35,544 nucleotides of DNA from Bdellovibrio sp. (GCA_013360185.1 JABWCO010000020.1:1-35544), one strand, 5' to 3'; shown: positions 7,353-16,259, counted from the first letter of the stretch. Numbers and translations: made by a program. The notes: generated by a model from the sequence alone, not told the origin.

Positions 7353-8528
7353 TTAGTTAGCCCACTTAAGAACAATTTCATCAGAGCCTTCAGATACCTT
7401 TGATAACTTTCGGCCATCAATATCTAAAGCTTCAAGCTTTGCCATTAGGTCTGCCACCGCCGCGGAAGTGTCGACTTCATAACTGATAGAATCCGCGCTG
7501 ACTAAACGCTCACGGATATTCTTAACCTGGGTAATTTGCGAGCGAACTTTATCTTTGAAACCTTCCATCATCGGCAAAGTGCTTTTACCTTTTAACGTCA
7601 AACGAATTACGGAGGTTCCAATTGAACCCCTTTGCCAAGCTTCAAGAACCTGCGAAGCCAAGTCATTGGCGGTAGATTCGATCACTTCGCGTAATTTTTT
7701 ATCCACGGCACTTTCAAAGGATCCGGACTCTGTTTCAAAACGACGAGACACGTCCGCAATCGCCCGTCCATTACTGACCTGGATTGCGGTCATACGGATT
7801 TCAATACGGAAGTTTCGGCGTTCACCTTTGTTTAATAAAACCTGACCATCAATTAAGACCGGTGCATTGAAGTAATGGGCAAAAAATTGAGCATCTTCAC
7901 CACTGGAAACTTTTTCAGTTTGAAAATCCACAGGCACATTAGCACCTAAGTTTGCATCAACAGGTTTAACCACATAGAAATTATTTTTTTGGAACGCGGA
8001 TCTTAAGGCATCCTCTAAAAAACGTCCTTCCTTGACCAAAAAACCTTGCTGGCTGCGATCTAATGGCAACCACCAGCGAAAACTGCGCCCTTGCACACGA
8101 TCCACCCAACTGATCACCGGCAAGACCACCGGTACAGAGTCATTTTCGTTAAGCAAAGAGTTTTCTTGCAACATTTGTTTTAGGTCGCGCAAGGAAACCT
8201 TAACGGCCACGGACATCTTATAGATTTCCCCTTCTTGTAGCAAAGCTGAAGGTTTTGAAAATGGAATAAACCGAGCCGCATTGCGGATGATCTTGGTCGT
8301 AACCAGAGCCTTATTTTTCGCATATCGATCTTCGCCAATAAGCTCCTTAATGATATCCTCTGAAATTTTTCGCGAAGCCTGATCTTGGATATCCTTTTTT
8401 GCCTCTTGCGGCGTCTTTGCTGAAGAAGATCCTGAAAAATTGCGATCCAAAAGTTCTAGCTGCTGCGCCGAAGCCAGGTGAGTAAAAAAAGAAAAAAGCA
8501 AAGCTGTGATCATCATAGTTGTGCGCAT
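7353..8528 (-). CDS. Secreted protein with FlgT-N/LPP20-like N-terminus
   Basis: The 391-residue product has a signal peptide ending near A-S-A (residue 21). Residues about 25-120 follow the pattern of FlgT-N/LPP20-type domains: a charged helix with repeated Ala-Glu/Lys-Asp spacing, then a strand with Y-K-M-S-V-A-V-K-V and a helix ending L-K-Q-M-L. The following section (about 135-290) looks like a TolB-N/CsgG-like alpha/beta domain (V-L-P-V-I-S-W, then a V-L-I-D-G-Q-V strand). The last 90 residues are unassigned. Its AAGGAG lies within the last codons of dnaE, four bases upstream, so it is translated from the dnaE message, and the next gene encodes a lipoprotein with FlgT-C-like character. 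Domain names are my reading, not a search result. Confidence 0.75.
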   Translation of the reverse strand: MRTTMMITALLFSFFTHLASAQQLELLDRNFSGSSSAKTPQEAKKDIQDQASRKISEDIIKELIGEDRYAKNKALVTTKIIRNAARFIPFSKPSALLQEGEIYKMSVAVKVSLRDLKQMLQENSLLNENDSVPVVLPVISWVDRVQGRSFRWWLPLDRSQQGFLVKEGRFLEDALRSAFQKNNFYVVKPVDANLGANVPVDFQTEKVSSGEDAQFFAHYFNAPVLIDGQVLLNKGERRNFRIEIRMTAIQVSNGRAIADVSRRFETESGSFESAVDKKLREVIESTANDLASQVLEAWQRGSIGTSVIRLTLKGKSTLPMMEGFKDKVRSQITQVKNIRERLVSADSISYEVDTSAAVADLMAKLEALDIDGRKLSKVSEGSDEIVLKWAN

Positions 8529-8532
8529 CTTA

Positions 8533-11500
8533 TTAGCTCCTTAATTCAATAAAATCAGTGCGACCGAAAAGGATGTGCACTCCTTCGAAGAAGTCGTTGT
8601 TCACATTGACCCCTTGTGCATCTTCCATTTCCATCAAAACCTTACGACTGACTTCTGGTACATCGATTTCTAAGCTGACTGATGTCGTCCCAGGGTAATC
8701 TTTCATTAAAGATTGTAATCTCGGATAGTCCTCAGGAGCAATTTTATCTAGACGCAAAACCATACGTTTGGTCTTTTTCAGAATGTCTTCCAAGGGTGCG
8801 ACGTTATCGACCATGATCTTAGCGACACCGTCTTCAACCTCAAGCCCCCCACCAATCAAAACCGGCCTTTCATCGCGCAACTGCATTTCAAAGCGCGCAA
8901 AAGAGTCCGGGAAGATCACCAACTCGCAGGCCCCGGTCAGATCCTCGATTTTACCAAATGCCATGCGCGTGCCTTTTTTGGTGATCAGTTCACGCAGTTC
9001 CGTAATAAGTCCGGCTACGACCACACGCTTTTTACCTGCATCACGATTTTTCCAGTCCTTTTTCGCCGCCTTTAAGGCCTCAGCTTCAGGGGTTCCCGGC
9101 GCCGGCATCTGAGCTGGCAAGTCGGCCACTTTACAACTGGTCCAAACTTCCGACAGCGTATCAAAACCTTTTAACGGATGGTCACTTAGGTAAAAGCCCA
9201 AAACTTCTTTTTCATAGGCCAACGACGCCGTTCGCGACCAAGGTTTAACATCCTCCAAAGTCACTTTCGTTTCCGCAGAAGGTCCTAAGTCAAATAACGA
9301 AGACTGCCCCATTTCGCGGTCTTTTTGCAATCCTTGCGCACGGTCCAAATACTTTTGATATCCCGCCATCATTTGCGCACGATGCACACCAAAGCCTTCA
9401 AAAGCACCGGCCTTAGTTAAGCATTCGATCACTTTTTTATTTACACGACGCAAGTCAATGGAGTTAAAAAAATCATCCAACGAGTTAAACTTCTTATCAG
9501 GCAAGCTATTGCGAGCTTCGATAATCGCTTCAACGGCACTTTGTCCGACTCCTTTAATCGCGCCCAAACCAAAATAAATTTCATCGCCATGGACATCAAA
9601 GAAATAGTCCGAGAAATTCACGTGCGGAGACTTTACGGTCAAACCACGTTTTGTCGCATCCTTTGAGTATTTGACGATCTTATCGGTATCAGACAACTCG
9701 GTACTTAAAAGGGCGGCAAAGAATTCCGCGGCATAGTGACACTTCAACCAGGCCGTTTGAATCGTAATCACTGAATAAGCAGCCGCATGCGATTTATTGA
9801 AACCGTAATCGGCAAACTTATACATCAGATCAAACAGATCCGATGATTTTTCTTTATTGTGGCCACGCTCGATCGCGCCCTTCATAAAGCGTTCACGATG
9901 CTGATCCATCTCTTCTTTGATTTTTTTACCCATCGCCCGACGAAGCATGTCGGCTTCACCCAACGAGTATCCGGCAATCTTAGAAGCAATTCCCATAACT
10001 TGCTCTTGGTAAACCATAATTCCGTAGGTTTCCGAAAGCACCTCACGGGTGTCCTCAAGAAGGTACTCCACCGGCGCTTTGCCATGCTTACGATCCGTAA
10101 ACTCAGGAATGTTCGCCATCGGACCCGGACGATACAGCGAGGTGATCGCCGTTATGTCGGCAAAACTTGAAGGACGGATTTTGCGGGTGGCATCGGTGAT
10201 GCCCTCACCCTCGAATTGAAAGACCCCGGCCGTGTCCCCGCGTGACATCATTTCGAAAGTCGCTCGATCGGTCATCGGGATTTGGCGGGTCGTAAGAACT
10301 TCGCCTCTATTTTTTTTGATCAGTTTTAAAGCATGATTGATATGAGTCAGAGTTTTTAACCCCAAGAAGTCGAACTTAATCAGGCCAATTTTCTCGGCAT
10401 GCTTCATGTCATATTGAACAACTTGTTCCCCGTCAGCCCCCTTATACAAAGGCGCATGACGAACCAATTGTCCATCGGCAATAATCACCCCTGCCGCATG
10501 GATCCCCGCATGGCGAACCATACCTTCAATACGCATCGCTAAATCCATCAGTGTGGCCACCGTTGGATTCATCTCCATCATCTCACCAATACGTGGTTCC
10601 ATCTCTTGCGCTTCTTTAAGATTGATTCCCAATTTTTCCGGAATCAACTTAGTCACCGCATCCACTTCGGGGAAAGTCATACCTAAAACACGACCCACAT
10701 CTTTAATTGCCGCCCGTGCTTGCAACTTACCATAGGTGATAATTTGCGAAACAGATTCTTGTCCGTATTTACGAGTCACGTATTGAATCACTTCCTGACG
10801 ACGATCCTGACAGAAGTCGATATCGAAGTCGGGCATAGAAATACGTTCTGGATTCAAGAAACGCTCAAACAACAGGAAATTTGGCAAGGGATCTAGATCA
10901 GTAATTTTTAATGAATAAGCGACTAACGAGCCCGCCCCAGATCCACGCCCCGGCCCCACTGGAATGTCATTAACCTTCGCCCAGTTGATGAAATCTTGGA
11001 CAATTAGGAAGTAACCGTTAAAGCCCATGCGATCAATAATACCAAGTTCGTATTTTAAGCGCGCAAAGTATTCAGGCTTCTTTTCTTCCGGGATCGCTTC
11101 GCCACGCAGTCTGGCTTCTTCAAAACGCTCTTCCAAGCCCTCTTTGGTTTTTTCAGCAATAAACTCGGTTAAGGTCAGACCGTTGTCCGTGGGGAAGGTC
11201 GGCAAGTGATACACGGGCTTGCCGCTGTCGTCTTTAATTCTAAACTTTACATCACAGCGTTCGGCAATTTGCACAGTATTGGCAATCGCTTCGGGCACAT
11301 CCGCAAACAGCTCGGTCATCTGTTCTGGTTTTTTAAAATAAAACTCATCGGTTCCTAAGCGGAAACGCGATTCATCGCTGAGCGTTTTATTCGACCCGAT
11401 ACAAATCAAAACTTCTTGGGCCAACTGGTCGTCTTGGGCCATGTAATGGACATCATTGCTGGCCACCACTGGAACACCAACAATCTTGGAAGCCTCTAGT

Positions 11501-12072
11501 AAAAAGGGATTGATACGATCCCATTCGGGCACACCTGTACGACACATCTCTAAGTACAAACGATCATCGAAAATTTCTTTAAGCTGACGGATTTTTGCTA
11601 ACGCTGCGTCCGGACCTTCCCGTAAAAAAGAATCTGCAACTTCGCCACGCAAGCCCCCCGTAAGACAGATTAAATTTTCTTGGTGCTGACGAATAACTTC
11701 GTAATCAATTCGCGGTTTCCAATAAAAACCCTCTTGATAGCCGATCGTTGAAAGTTTACAGAGATTTTTATAGCCATCCGTATTTTGCGCCAGGAACACT
11801 AGGCGCCGCGGACCCGTTTGCACTTGATCACGATCTTGTTTTTTTTCTAAACGCGATCCTGGAGCTAAATAAGCGTCCAATCCTAACAAAGGTTTCACAC
11901 CATTATCCTTGCAGGCGAAATAAAATTCGACCGCACCAAACATGTTGCCGTTATCTGTTAAAGCCACGGCCGGCATGTTCAGCGCTGCTGCTTTTTTTGC
12001 AATAGCTTTAACCCGACAAGCGGCCTCTAAAAGGGAATATTCCGAGTGGACGTGTAGATGAACAAAAGACAT
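8533..12072 (-). CDS. dnaE: DNA polymerase III alpha subunit
   Basis: This 1179-residue protein is the replicative polymerase. The PHP domain opens with F-V-H-L-H-V-H-S-E-Y-S. The palm carries catalytic Asp415 and Asp417 in P-D-F-D-I-D-F and a third Asp in K-F-D-F-L-G-L. G-P-G-R-G-S-G-A-G-S lies at 373-382. A consensus beta-clamp motif Q-S-S-L-F is at 923-927, and an OB fold follows (about 1016-1090). PHP metal residues are partly replaced: Asn41 where active PHP domains have D-H-G, and Thr179 where Y-L-E-x-x-R-H-G is usual, so built-in proofreading is probably lost and a separate DnaQ would be needed. No SD precedes the ATG; a weak promoter (TTGATC, 17 bases, TATGAA) would place transcription start at the ATG. 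Confidence 0.98.
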   Translation of the reverse strand: MSFVHLHVHSEYSLLEAACRVKAIAKKAAALNMPAVALTDNGNMFGAVEFYFACKDNGVKPLLGLDAYLAPGSRLEKKQDRDQVQTGPRRLVFLAQNTDGYKNLCKLSTIGYQEGFYWKPRIDYEVIRQHQENLICLTGGLRGEVADSFLREGPDAALAKIRQLKEIFDDRLYLEMCRTGVPEWDRINPFLLEASKIVGVPVVASNDVHYMAQDDQLAQEVLICIGSNKTLSDESRFRLGTDEFYFKKPEQMTELFADVPEAIANTVQIAERCDVKFRIKDDSGKPVYHLPTFPTDNGLTLTEFIAEKTKEGLEERFEEARLRGEAIPEEKKPEYFARLKYELGIIDRMGFNGYFLIVQDFINWAKVNDIPVGPGRGSGAGSLVAYSLKITDLDPLPNFLLFERFLNPERISMPDFDIDFCQDRRQEVIQYVTRKYGQESVSQIITYGKLQARAAIKDVGRVLGMTFPEVDAVTKLIPEKLGINLKEAQEMEPRIGEMMEMNPTVATLMDLAMRIEGMVRHAGIHAAGVIIADGQLVRHAPLYKGADGEQVVQYDMKHAEKIGLIKFDFLGLKTLTHINHALKLIKKNRGEVLTTRQIPMTDRATFEMMSRGDTAGVFQFEGEGITDATRKIRPSSFADITAITSLYRPGPMANIPEFTDRKHGKAPVEYLLEDTREVLSETYGIMVYQEQVMGIASKIAGYSLGEADMLRRAMGKKIKEEMDQHRERFMKGAIERGHNKEKSSDLFDLMYKFADYGFNKSHAAAYSVITIQTAWLKCHYAAEFFAALLSTELSDTDKIVKYSKDATKRGLTVKSPHVNFSDYFFDVHGDEIYFGLGAIKGVGQSAVEAIIEARNSLPDKKFNSLDDFFNSIDLRRVNKKVIECLTKAGAFEGFGVHRAQMMAGYQKYLDRAQGLQKDREMGQSSLFDLGPSAETKVTLEDVKPWSRTASLAYEKEVLGFYLSDHPLKGFDTLSEVWTSCKVADLPAQMPAPGTPEAEALKAAKKDWKNRDAGKKRVVVAGLITELRELITKKGTRMAFGKIEDLTGACELVIFPDSFARFEMQLRDERPVLIGGGLEVEDGVAKIMVDNVAPLEDILKKTKRMVLRLDKIAPEDYPRLQSLMKDYPGTTSVSLEIDVPEVSRKVLMEMEDAQGVNVNNDFFEGVHILFGRTDFIELRS

Positions 12073-12077
12073 AATAA

Positions 12078-12106
12078 TTCATATCTTAGCTGCTTTCCAG
12101 GATCAA
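12078..12106 (-). promoter_or_regulatory. Weak candidate promoter for dnaE
   Basis: On the minus strand TTGATC (12106-12101) and TATGAA (12083-12078) are 17 bases apart. The implied start is at or next to the dnaE ATG (12072), which has no ribosome binding site. Each hexamer matches the sigma-70 consensus at only four positions. Confidence 0.35.
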
Positions 12107-12126
12107 TAAAAGGGGCTTGGTGAGGT

Positions 12127-13122
12127 TCAATTCTTCACTGCGTTAAACGTTCTTAACTGCACGATCGGATGAATCACGACGCCCTGTGGAAGCTCCGCCC
12201 CAGTCAAATCAAACTGATCGTTTTTGACTGGAATTTTCACTATCTTCGCACCATTCCCCGCGTCGACAACAAGTTTAAGATAGACACCTGTGATCGCATT
12301 CGCAGCTGTGGTTCCGTCCACATTCCACAACGTCGCATGACCATCCACGATTTCTATTTTCGCACTGTCGACAACGGAAGGGTCTTTATGCAAAGAGACT
12401 TCCAATATGCTCGGCGCAAAACCGGCCGCCACGTCCATATCCAACTGGATTTTTTGTTTTAATGAATCGGCTGCATATTTTATCAAGAGCACGGCTTGTT
12501 TGCCGACAGTCGCATCAACAAAATCAAGATCTCGAGTACTATCTTGGGAAATGACACCGATATAACGTGCCGCCAACGATGAATTAGGGACGCTTAAAAC
12601 ATAAGGTTGAACGACCTTTTCACGCATCAAAAAATCATTGAAAGATAACAGCAGTTGACCGGACTCGATATCAAACAAACGATACCCCGTCTGTTCCGCA
12701 CAACATCCACTAAGGCCAGAAACAATGACCGGTAAATTATTATTCACGTTTAAAGTTGTCGCACTTTCTGTGCGCGACCACAGCTTCTTACTAAAGTCTT
12801 CGCCTTTACGAACACTCCACGAAATAGATCCCGTCACACCATCTGCATCAAGATGATATCGCAAAGTTTTTTGACTGCCGACAAGATAGAACTCCGCGCC
12901 ACTCACTTCCGAGTATTTTACATGGGTCTGATAATCTTGGGAGGTCTGCACCACCGAATGGGTCCCTTGTGGGTCTTTAAAAAGCTGAAACTTCGACGTC
13001 CCCGAACTTTCATAAAGCAGATGCCCGGTCGCGGCCATGGCAGCAAGAACTGTCATCACAATGAAGAACGTTAAAAATTTGGAGGCCTTCGGAACACAAA
13101 ATAGTTTGTTAGATTTTTTCAT
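12127..13122 (-). CDS. Membrane-anchored or exported protein of unknown function
   Basis: The 331-residue product has a Lys-rich N-terminus and one hydrophobic segment (about residues 16-34), acting as a signal anchor or a signal peptide cut near A-M-A-A. The remainder is predicted outside the cytoplasm and rich in beta-type sequence, including C-C-A-E, an adjacent Cys pair, around residue 140; I recognise no domain. An in-frame TGA lies two codons before the ATG, so the start cannot be further upstream. No ribosome binding site is visible. The ATG sits in the 21-base gap of a perfect 18-bp inverted repeat, the second arm of which codes for residues 4 to about 10. The gene lies between guaA and dnaE on the same strand but probably has its own control. 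Confidence 0.75.
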   Translation of the reverse strand: MKKSNKLFCVPKASKFLTFFIVMTVLAAMAATGHLLYESSGTSKFQLFKDPQGTHSVVQTSQDYQTHVKYSEVSGAEFYLVGSQKTLRYHLDADGVTGSISWSVRKGEDFSKKLWSRTESATTLNVNNNLPVIVSGLSGCCAEQTGYRLFDIESGQLLLSFNDFLMREKVVQPYVLSVPNSSLAARYIGVISQDSTRDLDFVDATVGKQAVLLIKYAADSLKQKIQLDMDVAAGFAPSILEVSLHKDPSVVDSAKIEIVDGHATLWNVDGTTAANAITGVYLKLVVDAGNGAKIVKIPVKNDQFDLTGAELPQGVVIHPIVQLRTFNAVKN

Positions 13123-13151
13123 AGATCAAAACGCTAACAAACTATTTTGTG
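13095..13151. repeat. Perfect 18-bp inverted repeat surrounding a start codon
   Basis: CACAAAATAGTTTGTTAG (13095-13112) and its exact reverse complement (13134-13151) flank a 21-base gap that holds the ATG of the membrane-anchored gene. Each arm contains a smaller dyad, ACAAA-N4-TTTGT (13096-13109 and 13137-13150), with centres 41 bases apart, close to four helical turns. It can be read as an RNA hairpin with the start codon in its loop or as a pair of DNA operator sites. A -35-like TTGTAA (13167-13162) and a poor -10-like TAGTTT (13144-13139) on the minus strand overlap the upstream arm. Confidence 0.8.
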
Positions 13152-13186
13152 ATTTTTGTAGTTACAAAGCGATCATGAACGACCGG

Positions 13187-13205
13187 TAACACGAACCAAG
13201 TGTTA
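13187..13205 (-). terminator. Small hairpin just after guaA, possible weak terminator
   Basis: TAACAC and GTGTTA form a 6-bp stem with a 7-base loop directly after the guaA stop codon. No U tract follows on the minus strand, so it may only protect the 3' end or do nothing. Confidence 0.3.
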
Positions 13206-13207
13206 AA

Positions 13208-14728
13208 CTATTCCCACTCAATGGTGCCAGGTGGTTTACTGGTGACGTCATAGACGACACGGTTTACACCTTTTACCTTATTGGTAATCAAGTTAGAAAC
13301 TTCTCTTAAAAATTGAAATTCAAAAGGGTACCAATCAGCCGTCATTCCATCTGAAGACGTCACCGCTCGCAAAGCCAGAACGTGATCATAAGTGCGAGAA
13401 TCCCCCTGGACACCCACCGTCTTCACTGGCAAAAGCACACAGAAAGCCTGCCAAATTTTTTCATACAAACCACGCTGGCGCAGTTCGGAAATAAAAATAT
13501 CATCAGCCTCTTTTAATATTCTCAATTTATCTTCTGTGACTTCACCTAGTACACGAATTGCTAACCCCGGACCAGGAAAAGGATGACGCCACAACATCTC
13601 CTTTGGCAGCCCAAGCTGCGCCCCTAAAGCACGCACTTCATCTTTAAAAAGTTCACGCACTGGCTCTACCAATCCCATTTTCATTTTCTCTGGCAAACCA
13701 CCCACGTTATGATGGGACTTAATAGTCACGCTGCCGCCCACAGAAGAAACACTTTCAATCACGTCGGGATACAAAGTCCCTTGCGCCAACCACTTAATAG
13801 GCAAGGTGTTGTCGTGGCTCTTATCAAAAATTTCAATAAAAACACGACCAATGGTTTTACGCTTATCTTCTGGATCAGTTTTTCCCTTAAGAGCCGACAA
13901 GAATTCTTGAGATGCATCCACACCCTTAACATTCAGTCCGATCTTTTTATAGTTTTCTAAAACCGTTTCATACTCGTACTTACGCAACAGTCCATTATCC
14001 ACAAACACACAATGCACACGTTCTGCGCCCAAGGCTTTTGTTAATAACGTCGCCACCACAGTGGAGTCCACACCACCACTCAAACCCACCAGGACATGAT
14101 CGGTGGAACCGACTTTTTCTTGCGCTTCTTTAATTAACAAATCTTTAATATGCGGAGCATCCCAATCAGGAGTAGCCCGACACATCTCTTGCGCAAAGTA
14201 TTTCAATAAATCAATCCCGTGTTCGGTATGGGCCACCTCTGGATGAAATTGCAAAGCAAAATACCCAGGCCCTTGCATCGCCGCCGGATGATTCCCGTCT
14301 GAGTTCGCGATAATCTGAAAACCTTCTGGAGCGCTTTCAACAACATCACCATGACTCATCCAAACTTTTTGCCTCTGTGGAATACCCTTTACGACCGAAG
14401 TCCATGTTACATAATTTAAGCCGTACTCACGATGCTCCGCCCGAGTCACCTTGCCACCCAACTGATAAGTTAAAAGCTGCATACCATAACAAACGCCCAT
14501 CACAGGACTTATGTTACGAAGCTCGCGGACGTCTCTTTGTGGGGAACCTTCTTCATAAACAGAATTCGGTCCACCGCTCAAAATAATGCCGAACGGATTT
14601 TTTTTTACAATTTCCGAAGTCGGATACTTGTACGAATGAATTTCAGAATAAAAACCCTGTTCGCGCAGGCGACGAGCAATCAACTGCGTGAACTGTGAAC
14701 CAAAATCAAGGATGATAAACCCACGCAT
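13208..14728 (-). CDS. guaA: GMP synthase (glutamine-hydrolysing)
   Basis: The 506-residue enzyme converts XMP to GMP using ATP and glutamine. The N-terminal class I amidotransferase domain shows D-F-G-S-Q, S-G-G-P-N-S, the nucleophile Cys80 in G-V-C-Y-G-M-Q and the F-H-P-E-V partner. The ATP pyrophosphatase domain opens with the PP loop S-G-G-V-D-S (about 221-226). The C-terminal dimerisation domain ends with the typical P-P-G-T-I-E-W-E. Length is normal for bacteria. It follows guaB by three bases, with a GAGAG ribosome binding site at the end of guaB, forming the standard guaBA operon. Confidence 0.98.
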   Translation of the reverse strand: MRGFIILDFGSQFTQLIARRLREQGFYSEIHSYKYPTSEIVKKNPFGIILSGGPNSVYEEGSPQRDVRELRNISPVMGVCYGMQLLTYQLGGKVTRAEHREYGLNYVTWTSVVKGIPQRQKVWMSHGDVVESAPEGFQIIANSDGNHPAAMQGPGYFALQFHPEVAHTEHGIDLLKYFAQEMCRATPDWDAPHIKDLLIKEAQEKVGSTDHVLVGLSGGVDSTVVATLLTKALGAERVHCVFVDNGLLRKYEYETVLENYKKIGLNVKGVDASQEFLSALKGKTDPEDKRKTIGRVFIEIFDKSHDNTLPIKWLAQGTLYPDVIESVSSVGGSVTIKSHHNVGGLPEKMKMGLVEPVRELFKDEVRALGAQLGLPKEMLWRHPFPGPGLAIRVLGEVTEDKLRILKEADDIFISELRQRGLYEKIWQAFCVLLPVKTVGVQGDSRTYDHVLALRAVTSSDGMTADWYPFEFQFLREVSNLITNKVKGVNRVVYDVTSKPPGTIEWE

Positions 14729-14731
14729 TTT

Positions 14732-16195
14732 TTAACTCTCCATACGATAGTTAGGAGCTTCTTTGGTGATGCTAACATCATGCACGTGGGATTCACGTAA
14801 GCCCATCGCCGTGATCTGAACAAATTTTGCCTTTGCTTGCAGATCATCGATATTGCGCGCACCCAGATATCCCATGCCTGACTTCACACCACCAACCAAT
14901 TGATGAATGACAGCCGAGGCGGCACCTTTGTAAGCGACTTTTCCCTCGATCCCCTCTGGAACTAATTTTTCATTTTCATCAATGTCCATTTGCCCATAAC
15001 GATCTTTTGAACCGCGTGCCATGGCGCCAAGACTGCCCATACCACGGTAAACCTTATAGGTACGGCCTTGGAATAAAATCGTCTCTCCCGGTGACTCCTC
15101 AGCCCCAGCTAAAAGATTGCCGATCATCACACTGTTAGCACCTAAGGCCAAAGCTTTGGTAATATCTCCAGAATATTTAATTCCGCCATCGGCAACGATT
15201 GTTTTCCCTCTAGCTTTTGCTACTTTTGCACATTCCATGACCGCAGAAATTTGCGGCATGCCGACTCCAGCAACCACACGAGTAGTACAGATACTACCAG
15301 GCCCAACCCCCACTTTTACGACGTCGACACCCGCATCAATCAAGGCGGACGTTCCGTCTGCCGTTACGACGTTTCCAGCAACGATAATAATGTCTTTATA
15401 TTTTTGTGCGATGTACTTCACCATCTCGATCACATTTTTAGAGTGACCATGGGCCGTATCAATGCACAACACATCCACATTGGCGTTGACCAAAGCTTCT
15501 GCTCTGTCCCGTGCATCAGCCCCCACACCCAGTGCTGCGCCAACAAACAGACGCCCGTGTTCGTCTTTCGTGGCTTGAGGATAGTTTTTTGCTTTTTCAA
15601 TGTCTTTGATCGTGATCAGACCTTTAAGTTTTCCGTGAGCATCCACCACCGGAAGTTTTTCAATACGATGCTTTTGCAAAATCTTTTTAGCTTCTTCCAG
15701 CGTCGTACCCATTTTCGCTGTGACCAGGCTTTCTTTGGTCATTAAATTACGAATCGGCTGATCGAAGTTTTCTTCAAAGCGCAAATCACGATTGGTCAGA
15801 ATTCCCTGCAACACACCATCCACTGTGACAGGCACACCACTGATCGAAAACTTTTCCATTAAGTCGACGGCCTCTTGAACTTTGTGATCGGGCCCCAAAG
15901 TAATAGGATCTAAAATCATTCCAGCTTCGTATTTTTTTACTTTTTCAACTTCTAAAGCTTGTTTGTCGATATCTAGATTTTTATGAATGATTCCTAAGCC
16001 ACCGTTTTGCGCCATAATGCGTGCGATGCGATTTTCAGTCACCGTATCCATCGCAGCAGAGATAATCGGAGTGTTTAAAAACTTTCCGCGCGCAAACGGA
16101 GATCTTGGAACAACCTCTGTCGGGGTGATTTCTGAGTACTGCGGAAGAAGAAGAATATCATCAAAAGTTAAAGCATAAGGAATGGGACGTTCCAT
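14732..16195 (-). CDS. guaB: IMP dehydrogenase
   Basis: IMP dehydrogenase oxidises IMP to XMP with NAD+, the committed step to guanine nucleotides. I place the start at the ATG at 16195, because it has AGGAG seven bases upstream and gives 487 residues beginning M-E-R-P-I-P-Y-A-L-T-F-D-D, as in other bacteria; the open frame runs 19 codons further up through a hairpin. The TIM barrel is interrupted by two CBS domains (about 95-205). The catalytic Cys is Cys303 in G-P-G-S-I-C-T-T-R, and the G-M-G-S and flap elements follow. The next gene, guaA, starts three bases after it. Confidence 0.98.
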   Translation of the reverse strand: MERPIPYALTFDDILLLPQYSEITPTEVVPRSPFARGKFLNTPIISAAMDTVTENRIARIMAQNGGLGIIHKNLDIDKQALEVEKVKKYEAGMILDPITLGPDHKVQEAVDLMEKFSISGVPVTVDGVLQGILTNRDLRFEENFDQPIRNLMTKESLVTAKMGTTLEEAKKILQKHRIEKLPVVDAHGKLKGLITIKDIEKAKNYPQATKDEHGRLFVGAALGVGADARDRAEALVNANVDVLCIDTAHGHSKNVIEMVKYIAQKYKDIIIVAGNVVTADGTSALIDAGVDVVKVGVGPGSICTTRVVAGVGMPQISAVMECAKVAKARGKTIVADGGIKYSGDITKALALGANSVMIGNLLAGAEESPGETILFQGRTYKVYRGMGSLGAMARGSKDRYGQMDIDENEKLVPEGIEGKVAYKGAASAVIHQLVGGVKSGMGYLGARNIDDLQAKAKFVQITAMGLRESHVHDVSITKEAPNYRMES

Positions 16196-16209
16196 GAACT
16201 TGCTCCTGG

Positions 16210-16248
16210 ACTTGGGTTTATTCATTCTCAAATGAAAAAACCCAGAGT
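16210..16248 (-). promoter_or_regulatory. Long hairpin in the guaB leader
   Basis: Bases 16210-16226 pair with 16230-16248 in a near-complete stem (one bulge, one mismatch) with a 3-5 base loop. It fills most of the 64-base gap between the carbonic anhydrase gene and guaB and ends shortly before the guaB SD. No U tract follows on the minus strand. It may be a processing or attenuation element, or a terminator for the upstream genes. Confidence 0.5.
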
Positions 16249-16259
16249 TCAAGAGGAGA

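Noticed and set aside
7343-7420. Longer start of the CsgG/FlgT-like lipoprotein
   Set aside because: The extension overlaps the previous gene and would bury the lipobox; the ATG at 7342 has AAGGAG.
15251-15745. 164-codon plus-strand frame opposite guaB
   Set aside because: It is a shadow of guaB: no ribosome binding site, His/Phe-rich composition and no recognisable protein pattern.
16196-16252. Extended guaB start 19 codons upstream
   Set aside because: The ATG at 16195 has a good AGGAG and gives the standard IMP dehydrogenase N-terminus; the extension runs through a hairpin.
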